64,000 bases of DNA from Bacillota bacterium (GTDB taxonomy: Bacteria > Bacillota_A > Clostridia > Lachnospirales > Lachnospiraceae). Positions 9,191 through 18,011 of this stretch are shown here, piece after piece. The stretch spans positions 248,001-312,000 of the forward strand of contig JAEZTQ010000093.1 of assembly GCA_023443625.1 (NCBI GenBank), written 5' to 3'. A model generated the notes under the pieces. The model did no database searches. It was given only the letters and a program-made list of their open reading frames with translations, and had not been told where the DNA came from. A program made the position numbers and the translations under genes. Each line of letters starts with the position of its first letter. The first letter of the stretch is position 1.

Positions 9191-11026
9191 TTATTCTTCA
9201 TTGAAATAATCTACAGTAGTACTTATCCTAGGCAGTATAAAGTCACAGGCCTCCAAAATACTTGCATATACATGAAGGGAGTTCTTGAAAGCAATATATT
9301 CGTCCATGTCTTTATCCGTAGTCATAAAATAAAGTTCGTTCACCTTGGAAGTCTCCTTGCCTAGTACATAATGATCAACTACAGAATTAATGGGCATGGC
9401 CTGTATTATCTCATTAATCTCCTTAATTCTAGCCATTGCCTTATCCGAAGTCTTTTTACAAGACTTTCTTTCCCTTTGATCAACCATATCCTTAATGCAC
9501 TGAGTAGCTTCTTGAGAAAGCTCCCGGATTTCCTTCAAATTCTCCTGACCAGTTTTTAAATATTCGTAGATAATATGTAATTCCTCTCTGTCAAAAGAAG
9601 GCTTAACTTCTAGTAAAAGGGCAGAACAATCAATATGTTTATCGCAATATAATTCCACCACTTCTTTTAAAGTCATAATACGGGTACCCTTTATCTTAGC
9701 CCCTCCCTCAGTTGCATCAATAACATCATAATCTTCCATCTGCATGATAACCGCTTCAAACCAGCGCAAAAAGGAATACCAATCATGTCTGGTTTTTACC
9801 TTATCTCCATATATATCCTCAACATACAGTCCACCTTCTTCTTTAGGGCGTTTACTTGTCTCCTGAACAGCCCCAGCATGAGAGAGTTCACCGGAATAAG
9901 CCATATCCGCACCAACAAAGACAATTCTCTTAAATCCTAATGTTGCAGCTATTGCAAAAGCTGCAGTAGTTACGGATCCTCCCACTAGAATGTTGACATG
10001 GGTTTTCCCGACCTTGTTATAGATTTTATTTACAAACTCTTCGCAGTTATAGATTATTTTCCTGCCCTTATGGGCGTTCATAATATGTGGACTGGCTTCC
10101 AATTTACAAAATAATGGGATCTCAAATTCTTCATTCCCACAATATTTTAGTTCCTTAAGTGCATCTAAGACCACTAAAAAATCTGGTTCAACCTCATTGG
10201 CTTTCAGAGTTTCATAAGCGCGATCTACAGCAATAATTATGGACCTGCCCTTTGCTTCCTTCAACATATTAATATTCTTATTTAAAGAAGGTCCCGCAGC
10301 CACTACAATCACAGGAATATCCTTATCAAACTTATCATTTAAATCCCATACAGCAATAGCATCTTTGATATAGGGAAGATTACGAAAGAGATTTTCAACT
10401 ACAGGTGTTCCCATAAGTGCATAAGTATTCTTAGATATTAGGTTCTTATAGGTGTTATCCTTTAGTAATCCTTGAAAGAAATCATATTCCTCAGGAAATA
10501 GTTTATCATATCCCGGATGTAGACACTCGATTTTAGAATATAAGTTCATCCAATCCAATAACGCTGATACAATATAAGGATATTCATATTCATTTATTTC
10601 TTTAATAATTATGGCAATCTTCTCATCTTTGATAATATCCTCTAAGTCATACTCCTGCATGACATGTTGAAATACACTTAGGGAGGGCTCGTATACAATT
10701 AATTGGTTACCTTCCTTTAATTTCTTAGCAATTTCTTTTACAAATACACCATTACCAAGTCCAAACATAACAAAGACTGTATCCAGATTCTTCACCGCAT
10801 ATTGATCTGCCCATCTATGGGCTTCCACTATGGGGCTATACTGACTATTAAGTCGTACTTTTTTGCCATCTTTCTCAACAACTAGGGTTTTACCAATGCC
10901 ATCCCTGGTTGTCTGAGAGTAGACATTAATCTGTATATCATTGTAATCCTCACTCTTTTCTTCCAGTAACTTAGCAAAACTCTCTTTATATAATTTTATC
11001 CTTTGCAGGTTGCTTTCATAATACAT
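9191..11026 (-). CDS. Motility-associated factor (Maf) flagellin glycosyltransferase
   Basis: This is a 611-residue Maf protein. Such enzymes transfer nonulosonic acids such as pseudaminic acid to Ser/Thr of flagellin in the cytoplasm. The N-terminal domain (about 1-200) contains VFVMFGLGNGVFVKE. The central MAF_flag10 domain contains PVIVVAAGPSLNKN, a nucleotide-sugar binding loop, AVDRAYETLKANEVEPDF and VLVGGSVTTAAFAIA with the following FVGADMAYSG. The C-terminal part is helical. It lies just after flagellin and the small helical gene and upstream of the sugar genes, the usual context. Its sugar donor would come from the pse pathway, which is incomplete in this window. Confidence 0.9.
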   Translation of the reverse strand: MYYESNLQRIKLYKESFAKLLEEKSEDYNDIQINVYSQTTRDGIGKTLVVEKDGKKVRLNSQYSPIVEAHRWADQYAVKNLDTVFVMFGLGNGVFVKEIAKKLKEGNQLIVYEPSLSVFQHVMQEYDLEDIIKDEKIAIIIKEINEYEYPYIVSALLDWMNLYSKIECLHPGYDKLFPEEYDFFQGLLKDNTYKNLISKNTYALMGTPVVENLFRNLPYIKDAIAVWDLNDKFDKDIPVIVVAAGPSLNKNINMLKEAKGRSIIIAVDRAYETLKANEVEPDFLVVLDALKELKYCGNEEFEIPLFCKLEASPHIMNAHKGRKIIYNCEEFVNKIYNKVGKTHVNILVGGSVTTAAFAIAATLGFKRIVFVGADMAYSGELSHAGAVQETSKRPKEEGGLYVEDIYGDKVKTRHDWYSFLRWFEAVIMQMEDYDVIDATEGGAKIKGTRIMTLKEVVELYCDKHIDCSALLLEVKPSFDREELHIIYEYLKTGQENLKEIRELSQEATQCIKDMVDQRERKSCKKTSDKAMARIKEINEIIQAMPINSVVDHYVLGKETSKVNELYFMTTDKDMDEYIAFKNSLHVYASILEACDFILPRISTTVDYFNEE

Positions 11027-11054
11027 AAGTATTCACCTTCTAAAACTGTATATT

Positions 11055-11366
11055 CTAAAACACCTCTATCATATTAGATAATGTCCCTTTAATCTCATAA
11101 TTAAATATATCTGCTAATAGAATTGTATCCTTCTCTATTAAAGCACTCATAGCCTCTTTTAAATCCTTAGCCAATTTATTACAAGCTTCATCCAATTCCC
11201 TGGGTCTTACATCCATCTCACTGATAAAAACTATTATTTCATTAAGAGAATCCACCACCTTAATTAATTTCTCATATGCCAATTGATTGTTCTGATGATA
11301 TAAATCGTCTATCATATCCTCAACTTTTTGAATATTTTCATTCAAACTTTGCTTTAGTTGATCCAT
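11055..11366 (-). CDS. Small helical protein between flagellin and Maf
   Basis: This is a 103-residue, acidic, all-helical protein with no signal peptide. The start at 11366 (MDQLKQS) follows GGGAG; the frame is open a few codons further upstream. It resembles the first 105 residues of the protein at 589-1506, so this helical unit exists both free-standing and fused to a Maf N-domain. Its place between hag and maf suggests a role as chaperone, tether or modification cofactor for flagellin. I do not recognise a named family. Confidence 0.6.
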   Translation of the reverse strand: MDQLKQSLNENIQKVEDMIDDLYHQNNQLAYEKLIKVVDSLNEIIVFISEMDVRPRELDEACNKLAKDLKEAMSALIEKDTILLADIFNYEIKGTLSNMIEVF

Positions 11367-11411
11367 AATATCTCCCACTATTTATTTTTATTAGATGACT
11401 ATTTAAAAATA

Positions 11412-11435
11412 AAGCCGGCCTTAATGGCCGGCCTT
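11412..11435 (-). terminator. Flagellin terminator
   Basis: A stem of GCCGGCC and GGCCGGC with a 5-base loop is followed on the minus strand by TTTATTTTT, 22 bases after the flagellin stop. It is a good rho-independent terminator that would reduce transcription into the downstream glycosylation genes. Confidence 0.85.
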
Positions 11436-11456
11436 ATTTTTATTAGATAGTAATAA

Positions 11457-12287
11457 TTACTGAAGTAATGACAATACACCTTGAGTAGACTGATTAGCTT
11501 GAGCCAACATAGACTGAGCTGCCTGCTGAAGAATGTTGCTCTTAGAGTATTCAACCATTTCTTTAGCCATATTAACGTCGCGAATACGAGACTCAGCTGC
11601 CTGTAAGTTCTCAGCAGTGTTATCAGCGTTAGCGATAGTATGCTCTAATCTGTTCTGTACAGCACCAAGAGCGGATCTCTGGCTGGAAACCTTTGTAATC
11701 GCATTGTTAATTGTTGTAATCGCTGCTGTAGCCTTAGTATAAGTACTTACATTAGATGCAACATTTGCAAGACCAGTTGCTAATTGAGAAGCAGCCATGT
11801 TCTTGATATTAACAGTGATGTTCTGGCCAGAGTTTGCACCTACCTGGAAGTTCATCTTTGTTGTAGAGTAACTTCCATCTAATAATTTCATGGTATTGAA
11901 CTCTGTCTGTTCAGCAATACGATCGATCTCTTCTGTTAATGCTGTAAGCTCTTCAGAGATAGAAGTACGGTCAGCATCAACATAAGTATCATTAGCTGCC
12001 TGAACTGCTAATTCTCTCATTCTTTGAAGAATGGAATGGGTCTCGTTAAGAGCACCTTCTGCTGTCTGAATTAAAGAGATACCGTCCTGAGCATTGGTTG
12101 AAGCTTGTGTAAGACCTCTAATCTGTCCTCTCATCTTCTCAGAGATGGAAAGACCAGCAGCATCATCACCTGCACGGTTAATTCTGTAACCAGAAGATAA
12201 CTTCTCAGTTGATTTGGAAAGCTTTCCAGTTGTAATTCCTAACTGTCTGTTAGTGTTGGCAGATGCCATATTGTGTTGTACTATCAT
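11457..12287 (-). CDS. hag: Flagellin
   Basis: This is the 276-residue filament subunit. The N-terminal helical domain ([17 protein letters not shown], then the [16 protein letters not shown] block) and the C-terminal helical domain ([19 protein letters not shown] to QGVLSLLQ) are canonical. Only a short variable region of roughly 80 residues remains between them, rich in Thr, Ser and Ala, so this is a compact flagellin. Those Ser/Thr are the likely glycosylation sites for Maf. The gene has its own sigma-D promoter, a leader of about 150 bases with CsrA-type sites, and its own terminator. Confidence 0.97.
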   Translation of the reverse strand: MIVQHNMASANTNRQLGITTGKLSKSTEKLSSGYRINRAGDDAAGLSISEKMRGQIRGLTQASTNAQDGISLIQTAEGALNETHSILQRMRELAVQAANDTYVDADRTSISEELTALTEEIDRIAEQTEFNTMKLLDGSYSTTKMNFQVGANSGQNITVNIKNMAASQLATGLANVASNVSTYTKATAAITTINNAITKVSSQRSALGAVQNRLEHTIANADNTAENLQAAESRIRDVNMAKEMVEYSKSNILQQAAQSMLAQANQSTQGVLSLLQ

Positions 12288-12291
12288 ATTA

Positions 12292-12333
12292 AATTCCTCC
12301 TTGAAATAATATTGTCCGTAGCATCCCTGCTAC
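12292..12333 (-). promoter_or_regulatory. Candidate CsrA-binding sites in the flagellin leader
   Basis: On the minus strand the leader carries GTAGC-AGGGAT-GCTAC at 12333-12318, a hairpin with GGA in a six-base loop that fits the CsrA core CARGGAUG. A second site, CAAGGAGGAATT at 12303-12292, overlaps the Shine-Dalgarno sequence of the flagellin gene. The pair matches the two-site arrangement known for hag in Bacillus subtilis, where CsrA blocks translation and FliW releases it. csrA and fliW lie 3.5 kb upstream in this window. Confidence 0.75.
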
Positions 12334-12341
12334 TTTTTTAT

Positions 12342-12368
12342 CAGGTAAGCTTAAATTAAGTTTACCTG
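12342..12368 (-). other. Leader hairpin in flagellin mRNA
   Basis: A long imperfect palindrome (CAGGTAA...TTACCTG, one mismatch) forms a stem-loop in the flagellin 5' leader, upstream of the CsrA hairpin. It may stabilise the mRNA or shape the CsrA site. Confidence 0.5.
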
Positions 12369-12444
12369 TAGTTCTTTACCCTTATCCGGCCGTACGCTCC
12401 ATCAAAGAGTTAATCTTAGTAAGTAATTCTCTTACTTGTAATAT

Positions 12445-12472
12445 ATATCGGTAAGGTATTTAAATAACTTTA
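12445..12472 (-). promoter_or_regulatory. Sigma-D (sigma-28) promoter of flagellin
   Basis: On the minus strand TAAA, a 16-base spacer and ACCGATAT match the sigma-D consensus TAAA-N15/16-GCCGATAT. It lies about 155 bases before the flagellin ATG. Confidence 0.8.
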
Positions 12473-12490
12473 TACCCTTATAAAACTTTT

Positions 12491-12988
12491 TTAATTTTTT
12501 TTGTCATAAAAAAATGAAGGTGTATCCTGTCCCTGAGACATGGTTTTATAGTAGCTTGCAACGGTTTTATTACTCATTCTGGAACTTTTAATATCCCTGC
12601 GTCTGTTAGAAAAATACGTCTCCAGCCTAACTTTATTTCTTTTCTCGATAACCTGTAATTGAACACTGGTGTCTGTAACCCTAACTATTAGCTCCTTTAA
12701 TTGCATGATTTCTGCTTGATACTTTTCCTTTGATTCAAATATCTCGTCTCTGACTCTGTCGTAGAGGCGCTCAAACCCTTCATCTAATTGATTTAAGATT
12801 TGTATTTCTTCCTCTTTTTTAGAGATTAGTTCAAGAAATTGTTCCTCATCAAAATCATCCGTCGCAATTAATGTCTCTTGTGCTTTCGTTAAGACTAATA
12901 ACTCACCCAGCACCTTTGATTTTTTAATAAAGGTATCTGCTAATAATTTGATATAGGTTTCCTTCACAGCCCGATTCTCAAGCTCCAT
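12491..12988 (-). CDS. FliT/FlgN-like flagellar chaperone
   Basis: This is a 165-residue, highly charged helical protein with coiled-coil character, located directly after fliS in the flaG-fliD-fliS unit. FliT-type proteins in this position hold the cap protein FliD for export. Sequence motifs are weak, so the name rests on position, size and helical composition. The tail from about residue 135 (SSRMSNKTVASYYKTM) is polar and could be the partner-binding or flexible end. FlgN-like proteins have the same look; the clear FlgN of this region is at 21670-22185. Confidence 0.6.
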   Translation of the reverse strand: MELENRAVKETYIKLLADTFIKKSKVLGELLVLTKAQETLIATDDFDEEQFLELISKKEEEIQILNQLDEGFERLYDRVRDEIFESKEKYQAEIMQLKELIVRVTDTSVQLQVIEKRNKVRLETYFSNRRRDIKSSRMSNKTVASYYKTMSQGQDTPSFFYDKKN

Positions 12989-13007
12989 TTAATCATCCTT
13001 TCAATTG

Positions 13008-13400
13008 TTATACCTTAGGAGTTGTACCACTTGTTTTAGCCAGGTGCATAACTTCCTTCCAAGTATCACGCATTTCACGAGTATACCCTAGTACTTCTTG
13101 AAGAATTTCTATATCCTTTTTTAGATTGGCTTCGATTAATCTTCTATAGACATACTCATAGACTAGTTCAAAGTCTTGGGATACAGGATATTGGAAGTTT
13201 AAAGAGTTTCTTAATTCCGTAATGATTCTCTCCGCCTTAATAATGTTCGTATTAGCCTTATCATAGCTATTTTTCTCCAAAGCAAGGATTGCCAAATTAC
13301 AGAACTTAATTGCACCTTCATATAACATAAGGGTTAATTCTGCAGGTGTAGCCGTTAAAATTTTGCTATCCTTATACGCTGCTGCTGCATTTGTTGCCAT
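13008..13400 (-). CDS. fliS: Flagellar export chaperone FliS
   Basis: FliS binds the C-terminal part of flagellin in the cytoplasm and prevents early polymerisation. The 130-residue protein has the family features: a start of AAAAYKDSKILTATPAELTLMLYEGAIKF, shown here as YKDSKILTATPAELTLMLYE, and the helical remainder with RRLIEANLKKDIEIL. It is encoded between fliD and the FliT-like gene. In the FliW-CsrA switch FliS also influences free flagellin levels. Confidence 0.95.
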   Translation of the reverse strand: MATNAAAAYKDSKILTATPAELTLMLYEGAIKFCNLAILALEKNSYDKANTNIIKAERIITELRNSLNFQYPVSQDFELVYEYVYRRLIEANLKKDIEILQEVLGYTREMRDTWKEVMHLAKTSGTTPKV

Positions 13401-13454
13401 AAAAAACCTCCTGTTTCATCATCACCAGTATACATGATACATGATAATTTGCTT

Positions 13455-14975
13455 TTACTTCTGATTGCCAAATCCCATCATAGATGCCAATGAAGCACTC
13501 TGGGAATTCAGCTTAGACATAGCAGTCTCCATTGCCGTAAATTGCTTAAAATACCTGGATTCCATATCGTTTAGCTTCGCTTCTAAGGTTGCCATATCCT
13601 TTTTATAACTTTTGATCTGATTTGCCATCTCTTTGTCGTTATACAGGGTAAGTGCACTTCTCATAGAGTTGCTGGTCATACTCTTACTAAAGGAGGCATA
13701 TAATTGATTGGCCAAGCCTGTTAATACAGTCATTACCTTATCCGGATCTTCTGTAAGAGCATTCATCAATTTATTTTCCTCTGCTGCCACTGCAGAATCC
13801 TCTATATCTCCCTTAATATGGAGCACACCTTTTTCCGTATAGTTTAAAGATCCAATTCCAAAGGAGGATAATGCATAATTCTTACCATTATAGCTCACTG
13901 CACCACTCATGGTAGTTCTCAAGGTGTCAATTAAGGAACTTAAGTTACTATCACGTCTAAGAAGAGAATCTTTGATCTTAGTCTCCCACTTCTCTATCTC
14001 ATCATCTGTCATAGCTTCTTTCTGCTCTGAGGTCAGCGGGTCAAACCCCCTGGTAGATTCTGCTTGATAATATGTATTCATCTCTGTAAGCAATTCGTTA
14101 TAAGTTTTGATAAAACCCTTTACCATATCATACACCGCCTGGGTGTCATTTGCAACAGTAATACTGATTGGCTGCTCCGTCATTTCCTTCAATGTGATAT
14201 TCAGTCCATTGACAGAGATGTTATTCGATGAACTGGTCAGTGATACACCATTATAAAGAATCTTAGCATCCGAAGGCTGTACAATTTTTATATCACTAGT
14301 AGAGGATACAGTTACAACTCCCTCTGCATCTGTTGTTGTGGTGATCTCCCCTAAGCCAAGACGGGATAAGTCCACTGTACCTTCCGTTGATAGGGTGAAG
14401 GCATTGTCATATCCACTCTCTTTGGAACTAATAAAGAACCTTTTATGAGTTGTATCAAAGTTTGCATTTAACCCAGCATCTCTCATAGTCTTCACAAGAT
14501 CACTTACAGTAGTCGTATCTTTAATTTCAATGCTCTTTTCCTTAGCCGTTCCGGCATTAATCACAATCTTGTTACCTTCTGCTACCCCTATACTCAAGTC
14601 TTTCAAAAGAGTGCTTCCTGTAACACTAGCATCTAGCTTATTACCAGTAACAAATTGTGAGCTAGCTAACTTCTCTATGGATAAGGAATGGCTACCAATA
14701 GCTGCTATATTCGAAGTAGTTATTGTTGCTTTACTCTCATCGTTCGAGGAAGCTTTCTTGGTCTGGTAACTTCCTTCCGCCTTAAGCTTTGACAAACTTC
14801 CGGTGTAGAAGGAATATAGCTTTGTATTAAGTGCTTTCCACTTCTCCTGCTTCCATTCCATTACTGTCTTTTTATTTTCTATTTTGGTTAACTTCATACG
14901 CTGTGCTTTCATTAATTCTGCTACGATACTTTCCGTATCCATGCCTGATACCATTCCTGACATTCTAATTGGCAT
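13455..14975 (-). CDS. fliD: Flagellar hook-associated protein 2 (filament cap) FliD
   Basis: FliD forms the cap at the filament tip and guides flagellin folding. The protein has 506 residues. Its N-terminus (RMSGMVSGMDTESIVAELM) is the standard FliD start, and the C-terminal region has the FliD_C helical features (YKKDMATLEAKLNDMESRY). The middle is Thr/Ser rich and variable. It follows flaG by 11 bases and precedes fliS. The same unit probably uses the sigma-D promoter upstream of flaG. Confidence 0.95.
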   Translation of the reverse strand: MPIRMSGMVSGMDTESIVAELMKAQRMKLTKIENKKTVMEWKQEKWKALNTKLYSFYTGSLSKLKAEGSYQTKKASSNDESKATITTSNIAAIGSHSLSIEKLASSQFVTGNKLDASVTGSTLLKDLSIGVAEGNKIVINAGTAKEKSIEIKDTTTVSDLVKTMRDAGLNANFDTTHKRFFISSKESGYDNAFTLSTEGTVDLSRLGLGEITTTTDAEGVVTVSSTSDIKIVQPSDAKILYNGVSLTSSSNNISVNGLNITLKEMTEQPISITVANDTQAVYDMVKGFIKTYNELLTEMNTYYQAESTRGFDPLTSEQKEAMTDDEIEKWETKIKDSLLRRDSNLSSLIDTLRTTMSGAVSYNGKNYALSSFGIGSLNYTEKGVLHIKGDIEDSAVAAEENKLMNALTEDPDKVMTVLTGLANQLYASFSKSMTSNSMRSALTLYNDKEMANQIKSYKKDMATLEAKLNDMESRYFKQFTAMETAMSKLNSQSASLASMMGFGNQK

Positions 14976-14986
14976 AATGCCACCTC

Positions 14987-15379
14987 CTATCTTCTTTCAT
15001 CTACCAGTATTCCAGCAAGTTCCCACATTTTCTCTATCATCCTTAAGGTATCTTCGGGGGGAATTTCCTTAATTACTTCATTGGTTGACTCATCAATTAC
15101 TTTAATAGAAACTCTTCTTGTCTCTTCGTGATAGGAAAATTCACATCTGGTTGCATGTTCTCTTATCCTACTATTTATTTGAGATATCGCATCCTTAATC
15201 TGTTTTTCCGAAACCGCAGGCTGTCCTTTATCAACAAGATCACTTGTTGAATTTTTAGTTGTTGTGGGTATTTCCATAACCTTTAGCTCTATCTCCGAAG
15301 AACTGCTTGTATCAACTACAGTTCGGGGATTATATTGGGTACTATTATACCCTGTTCCAGATATAGCATCTAATGCCAT
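14987..15379 (-). CDS. flaG: FlaG family protein
   Basis: This is a 130-residue protein. The C-terminal 75 residues match the FlaG family (RIREHATRCEFSYHEETRRV and SIKVIDESTNEVIKEIPPED). FlaG proteins affect filament length and occur next to fliD. The N-terminal half is low-complexity and polar. The start is placed at the ATG at 15379 (MALDAIS), 7 bases after GGAGGTG; the frame is open five codons further upstream. It is first in the flaG-fliD-fliS-fliT-like unit. Confidence 0.88.
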   Translation of the reverse strand: MALDAISGTGYNSTQYNPRTVVDTSSSSEIELKVMEIPTTTKNSTSDLVDKGQPAVSEKQIKDAISQINSRIREHATRCEFSYHEETRRVSIKVIDESTNEVIKEIPPEDTLRMIEKMWELAGILVDERR

Positions 15380-15501
15380 AATATACACCTCCATGTGGGT
15401 TTAAATAAATTAAATGAATAACTTATACTCATCAGTTACTTAATATATTTAATGCCTTCTCGCCGTCCTTGGCTATTTGAAAACATTAATTTCTACTTCA
15501 T

Positions 15502-15530
15502 ATATCGGATTTATGTCCCAAAAGATTAAT
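15502..15530 (-). promoter_or_regulatory. Candidate sigma-D promoter of flaG-fliD
   Basis: The minus strand shows TCCGATAT at 15509-15502, a strong sigma-D -10 box, with a TTAA-like -35 about 16 bases upstream. It is about 120 bases before the flaG start. Confidence 0.55.
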
Positions 15531-15559
15531 AAACCTTATGATTTTTCATTAATTAATTG

Positions 15560-15608
15560 AAAAAAGGCTCTCCAATCAAGCATAAAACCTGCTGCCAACG
15601 GGAAAGCC
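15560..15608 (-). terminator. csrA terminator
   Basis: GGCTTTCC pairs with GGAGAGCC (one G-U pair) across a loop of about 27 bases, and TTTTTT follows on the minus strand. It ends the flgM-to-csrA unit. Confidence 0.75.
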
Positions 15609-15636
15609 ATACAATTGATTTTTTTATTCTGTATAA

Positions 15637-15858
15637 TTAATTAAACAGCTTCTTTAGTACCTCGTCGGTTGCAGTAGTACCTGCTGCTTCCTTATTAGAT
15701 TCTTTGATCTGCAAATAAATCTCTTTTCTGTAGATAGGGACAGACTTTGGTGCACTAATACCAATCTTAACCTGTTCCCCCTTAACCTCTAATACTGTTA
15801 CCTCGATGTCATTGCCTATAATAATCGATTCATTAATTTTTCTTGACAGGGCCAGCAT
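15637..15858 (-). CDS. csrA: Carbon storage regulator CsrA
   Basis: CsrA is an RNA-binding dimer that represses translation of flagellin mRNA. The 73-residue protein starts [15 protein letters not shown] and keeps the RNA-binding edge strand [12 protein letters not shown] with the key Arg. The C-terminal tail is longer than in Escherichia coli (61 residues), as is usual in Gram-positive bacteria where FliW binds CsrA. It begins just after the fliW stop and is followed by a terminator. Candidate targets are seen in the flagellin leader. Confidence 0.96.
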   Translation of the reverse strand: MLALSRKINESIIIGNDIEVTVLEVKGEQVKIGISAPKSVPIYRKEIYLQIKESNKEAAGTTATDEVLKKLFN

Positions 15859-15859
15859 A

Positions 15860-16327
15860 TTATTTATCCCCCTTTGCAGCTTTATTCTCCATTAGTCGAT
15901 GATAAAAATAATGCTTAACCTCATGTTCAGTTCCTTCAGTAATAATCTGTACTGCTCTTCTAGTGTCTGCATTAATGATAAAAGGTGCCTTTAAGTTGGC
16001 AGATATTTTCGTAACGTCTACCGGTACAGTAACAGAAACAAGAACAACGAGATTTTCTTCTGTAAGTTCTCCCAAAGGCTTTAAAAGCTCATCATCTACA
16101 TTAGGGTTATAATCCTGCTTAACAAGACCCGGGCTCACTACAGGAATAGCTAGGGACACTTCATCAAGACTCTGAAGCCAGGAAATCTCTGGTCTGTTTC
16201 CATCCTGTTCATCATATAAAATAGTGTACTCTTTACAATCTTCGAATCCAAGTATCCCATGTTCAAAATATATTATTTTATTTTCTTCTAAATCTATTTC
16301 GCCAAAATGTCTTGTATTTACCAGCAT
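15860..16327 (-). CDS. fliW: Flagellar assembly factor FliW
   Basis: FliW binds CsrA and flagellin in a partner switch: free FliW inactivates CsrA, while excess flagellin titrates FliW. The 155-residue protein has the family start ([19 protein letters not shown]), then [14 protein letters not shown] and a strongly acidic beta-barrel. It lies between flgL and csrA, the conserved Firmicutes arrangement, with the csrA ATG directly after its stop. Confidence 0.96.
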   Translation of the reverse strand: MLVNTRHFGEIDLEENKIIYFEHGILGFEDCKEYTILYDEQDGNRPEISWLQSLDEVSLAIPVVSPGLVKQDYNPNVDDELLKPLGELTEENLVVLVSVTVPVDVTKISANLKAPFIINADTRRAVQIITEGTEHEVKHYFYHRLMENKAAKGDK

Positions 16328-16407
16328 GAATATTATCTTCCTTTCTTACTGAAACTCCTTCGTATTAGGAATATTATACACCTTTCGCAGATACCATGCA
16401 TTACCTT

Positions 16408-17910
16408 TTAAATAAAATCTAGTAAGGTATTCTTAACTATTTTGCCTGCTGCCGAGAGGGATGCATTGTAAACTGTCTCAGCTGAACCATATCTGATATA
16501 GGTTTCAACCACATCTGCGTCCTCGTTCTTTGATAACAAATCTTCAAAATCTACCTTTTGGTTGGATAAGCGATTTTCTGTCAGTTTAAGACGAACTCCT
16601 CTGCTGCCCAAGTCAGCTATAGCTGTATTAACTCTATCCTGTTCCTTAGTAGAAGTCTCATTTCCTCTTTCAAAAGCCTTCTGCATAACATCTGTCTTAA
16701 GCACCATTTCTGTTTCTAATTGTTCTAAAAATTTATGGTAACGTTGCTTTTCATCTTCCGTTAATGCAGTATTTTCAAGACGCTTCTTCACTTCTGATAT
16801 TTTTCTCTCCGTCTCTATTACATCATTAACAGAATTGACAATTTCATCAATCATTCTTCCCATATGATGAGTAATGGCATCAGAACCCTCTGTATTAATT
16901 GTAAGCTTCTGATTATAATTTACCTCATATTGGATTTGCTGTCCTTCTTCTGCCTTAGTATAAGTAATATCACCTAGCTCTGGTCTTGCATTATCTGTCA
17001 TTGTACAGGTGAAATAATGCTCTGGCTTTAATTCTCCACTTAGAAATCCAGTCTTAGAATAGTTAATCTCAATTTTATCTGCTGTACGAAGTTTATCATA
17101 TACAGCTGAGCCAAATACTATTTCTCCAGTCTCATGAATAAAATGAACATCATCCCCATTGGGCTTATAAGCCATTGGATCTGTTACAGATATGGAATTG
17201 ATATTACTAGTAATAGGTAATTGCTCCTCCAACTCTCCTGAAGCATTCTTTACATAGAAATTAATTCTATCCGGTGCTGTCTCATCCACATTATCATAGG
17301 CTAATTTTAGACGATAGGCTTCATTTAACTCAGGTGCCTTACTAAAATCATTGAGTGTTTTATCATAATCATTCATTGTATAACTGCCTGATACTTTATT
17401 AACCAGTTGAATATCTTTGCCTACAAAATTCTCATGAATAGAATAAGATAAATGAGGTGCCTCTTCTGCGAAAACTAAGGAACTATCTGTCTTAAATCCT
17501 GTAAACACATAGCGTCCGGCATAATTTGTATTACCCTCTTGATAGATTTGCTTTTTCATCTCCGCCAGATTCTCAGCAATGGCAGCACGGTCGCTTGCAG
17601 TTAAGGTATCTGTACTACCCTGAACACAATATGTGTTTATCTCTCTAAGAATTTCATTCACTGTTACCATTGCACTCTCTGTCACATCCATCCAAGACTG
17701 GGCATCAGGAATATTCTTCTCGTAATATTGATTCATCTCAGAAAGATTTGTTCTGAGTTTCAGTGCTCTAACTGCAATAATCGGGTCATCGGAGGGTTTT
17801 TGAATTTTCTTGCCGCTTGCATATTGTTCCTCCAACTTTGTCATATTAAACTTATTCTTGTTTATATTTGACATCAAATTATTTGTCATCATTTTATTCG
17901 TAATTCTCAT
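16408..17910 (-). CDS. flgL: Flagellar hook-associated protein 3 FlgL
   Basis: FlgL is the second hook-filament junction protein. The N-terminus (MRITNKMMTNNLMSNINKN) and the ASGKKIQKPSDDP block are typical of the flagellin-like family, and the C-terminal helices end in VYNASLSAAGKIVKNTLLDF. At 500 residues it is longer than the usual 300, with an insert of extra beta-type domain between residues 150 and 330. The start at 17910 follows AGGAGG. It sits between flgK and fliW. Confidence 0.93.
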   Translation of the reverse strand: MRITNKMMTNNLMSNINKNKFNMTKLEEQYASGKKIQKPSDDPIIAVRALKLRTNLSEMNQYYEKNIPDAQSWMDVTESAMVTVNEILREINTYCVQGSTDTLTASDRAAIAENLAEMKKQIYQEGNTNYAGRYVFTGFKTDSSLVFAEEAPHLSYSIHENFVGKDIQLVNKVSGSYTMNDYDKTLNDFSKAPELNEAYRLKLAYDNVDETAPDRINFYVKNASGELEEQLPITSNINSISVTDPMAYKPNGDDVHFIHETGEIVFGSAVYDKLRTADKIEINYSKTGFLSGELKPEHYFTCTMTDNARPELGDITYTKAEEGQQIQYEVNYNQKLTINTEGSDAITHHMGRMIDEIVNSVNDVIETERKISEVKKRLENTALTEDEKQRYHKFLEQLETEMVLKTDVMQKAFERGNETSTKEQDRVNTAIADLGSRGVRLKLTENRLSNQKVDFEDLLSKNEDADVVETYIRYGSAETVYNASLSAAGKIVKNTLLDFI

Positions 17911-18011
17911 ATGTAACCTCCTGACCCATGACACAATATAGTTTATATCAAAGGAAATATCTCTTTATCTCTAAACAATTTTGTTATTATAGATTAACGA
18001 AGCAGAGCAAT

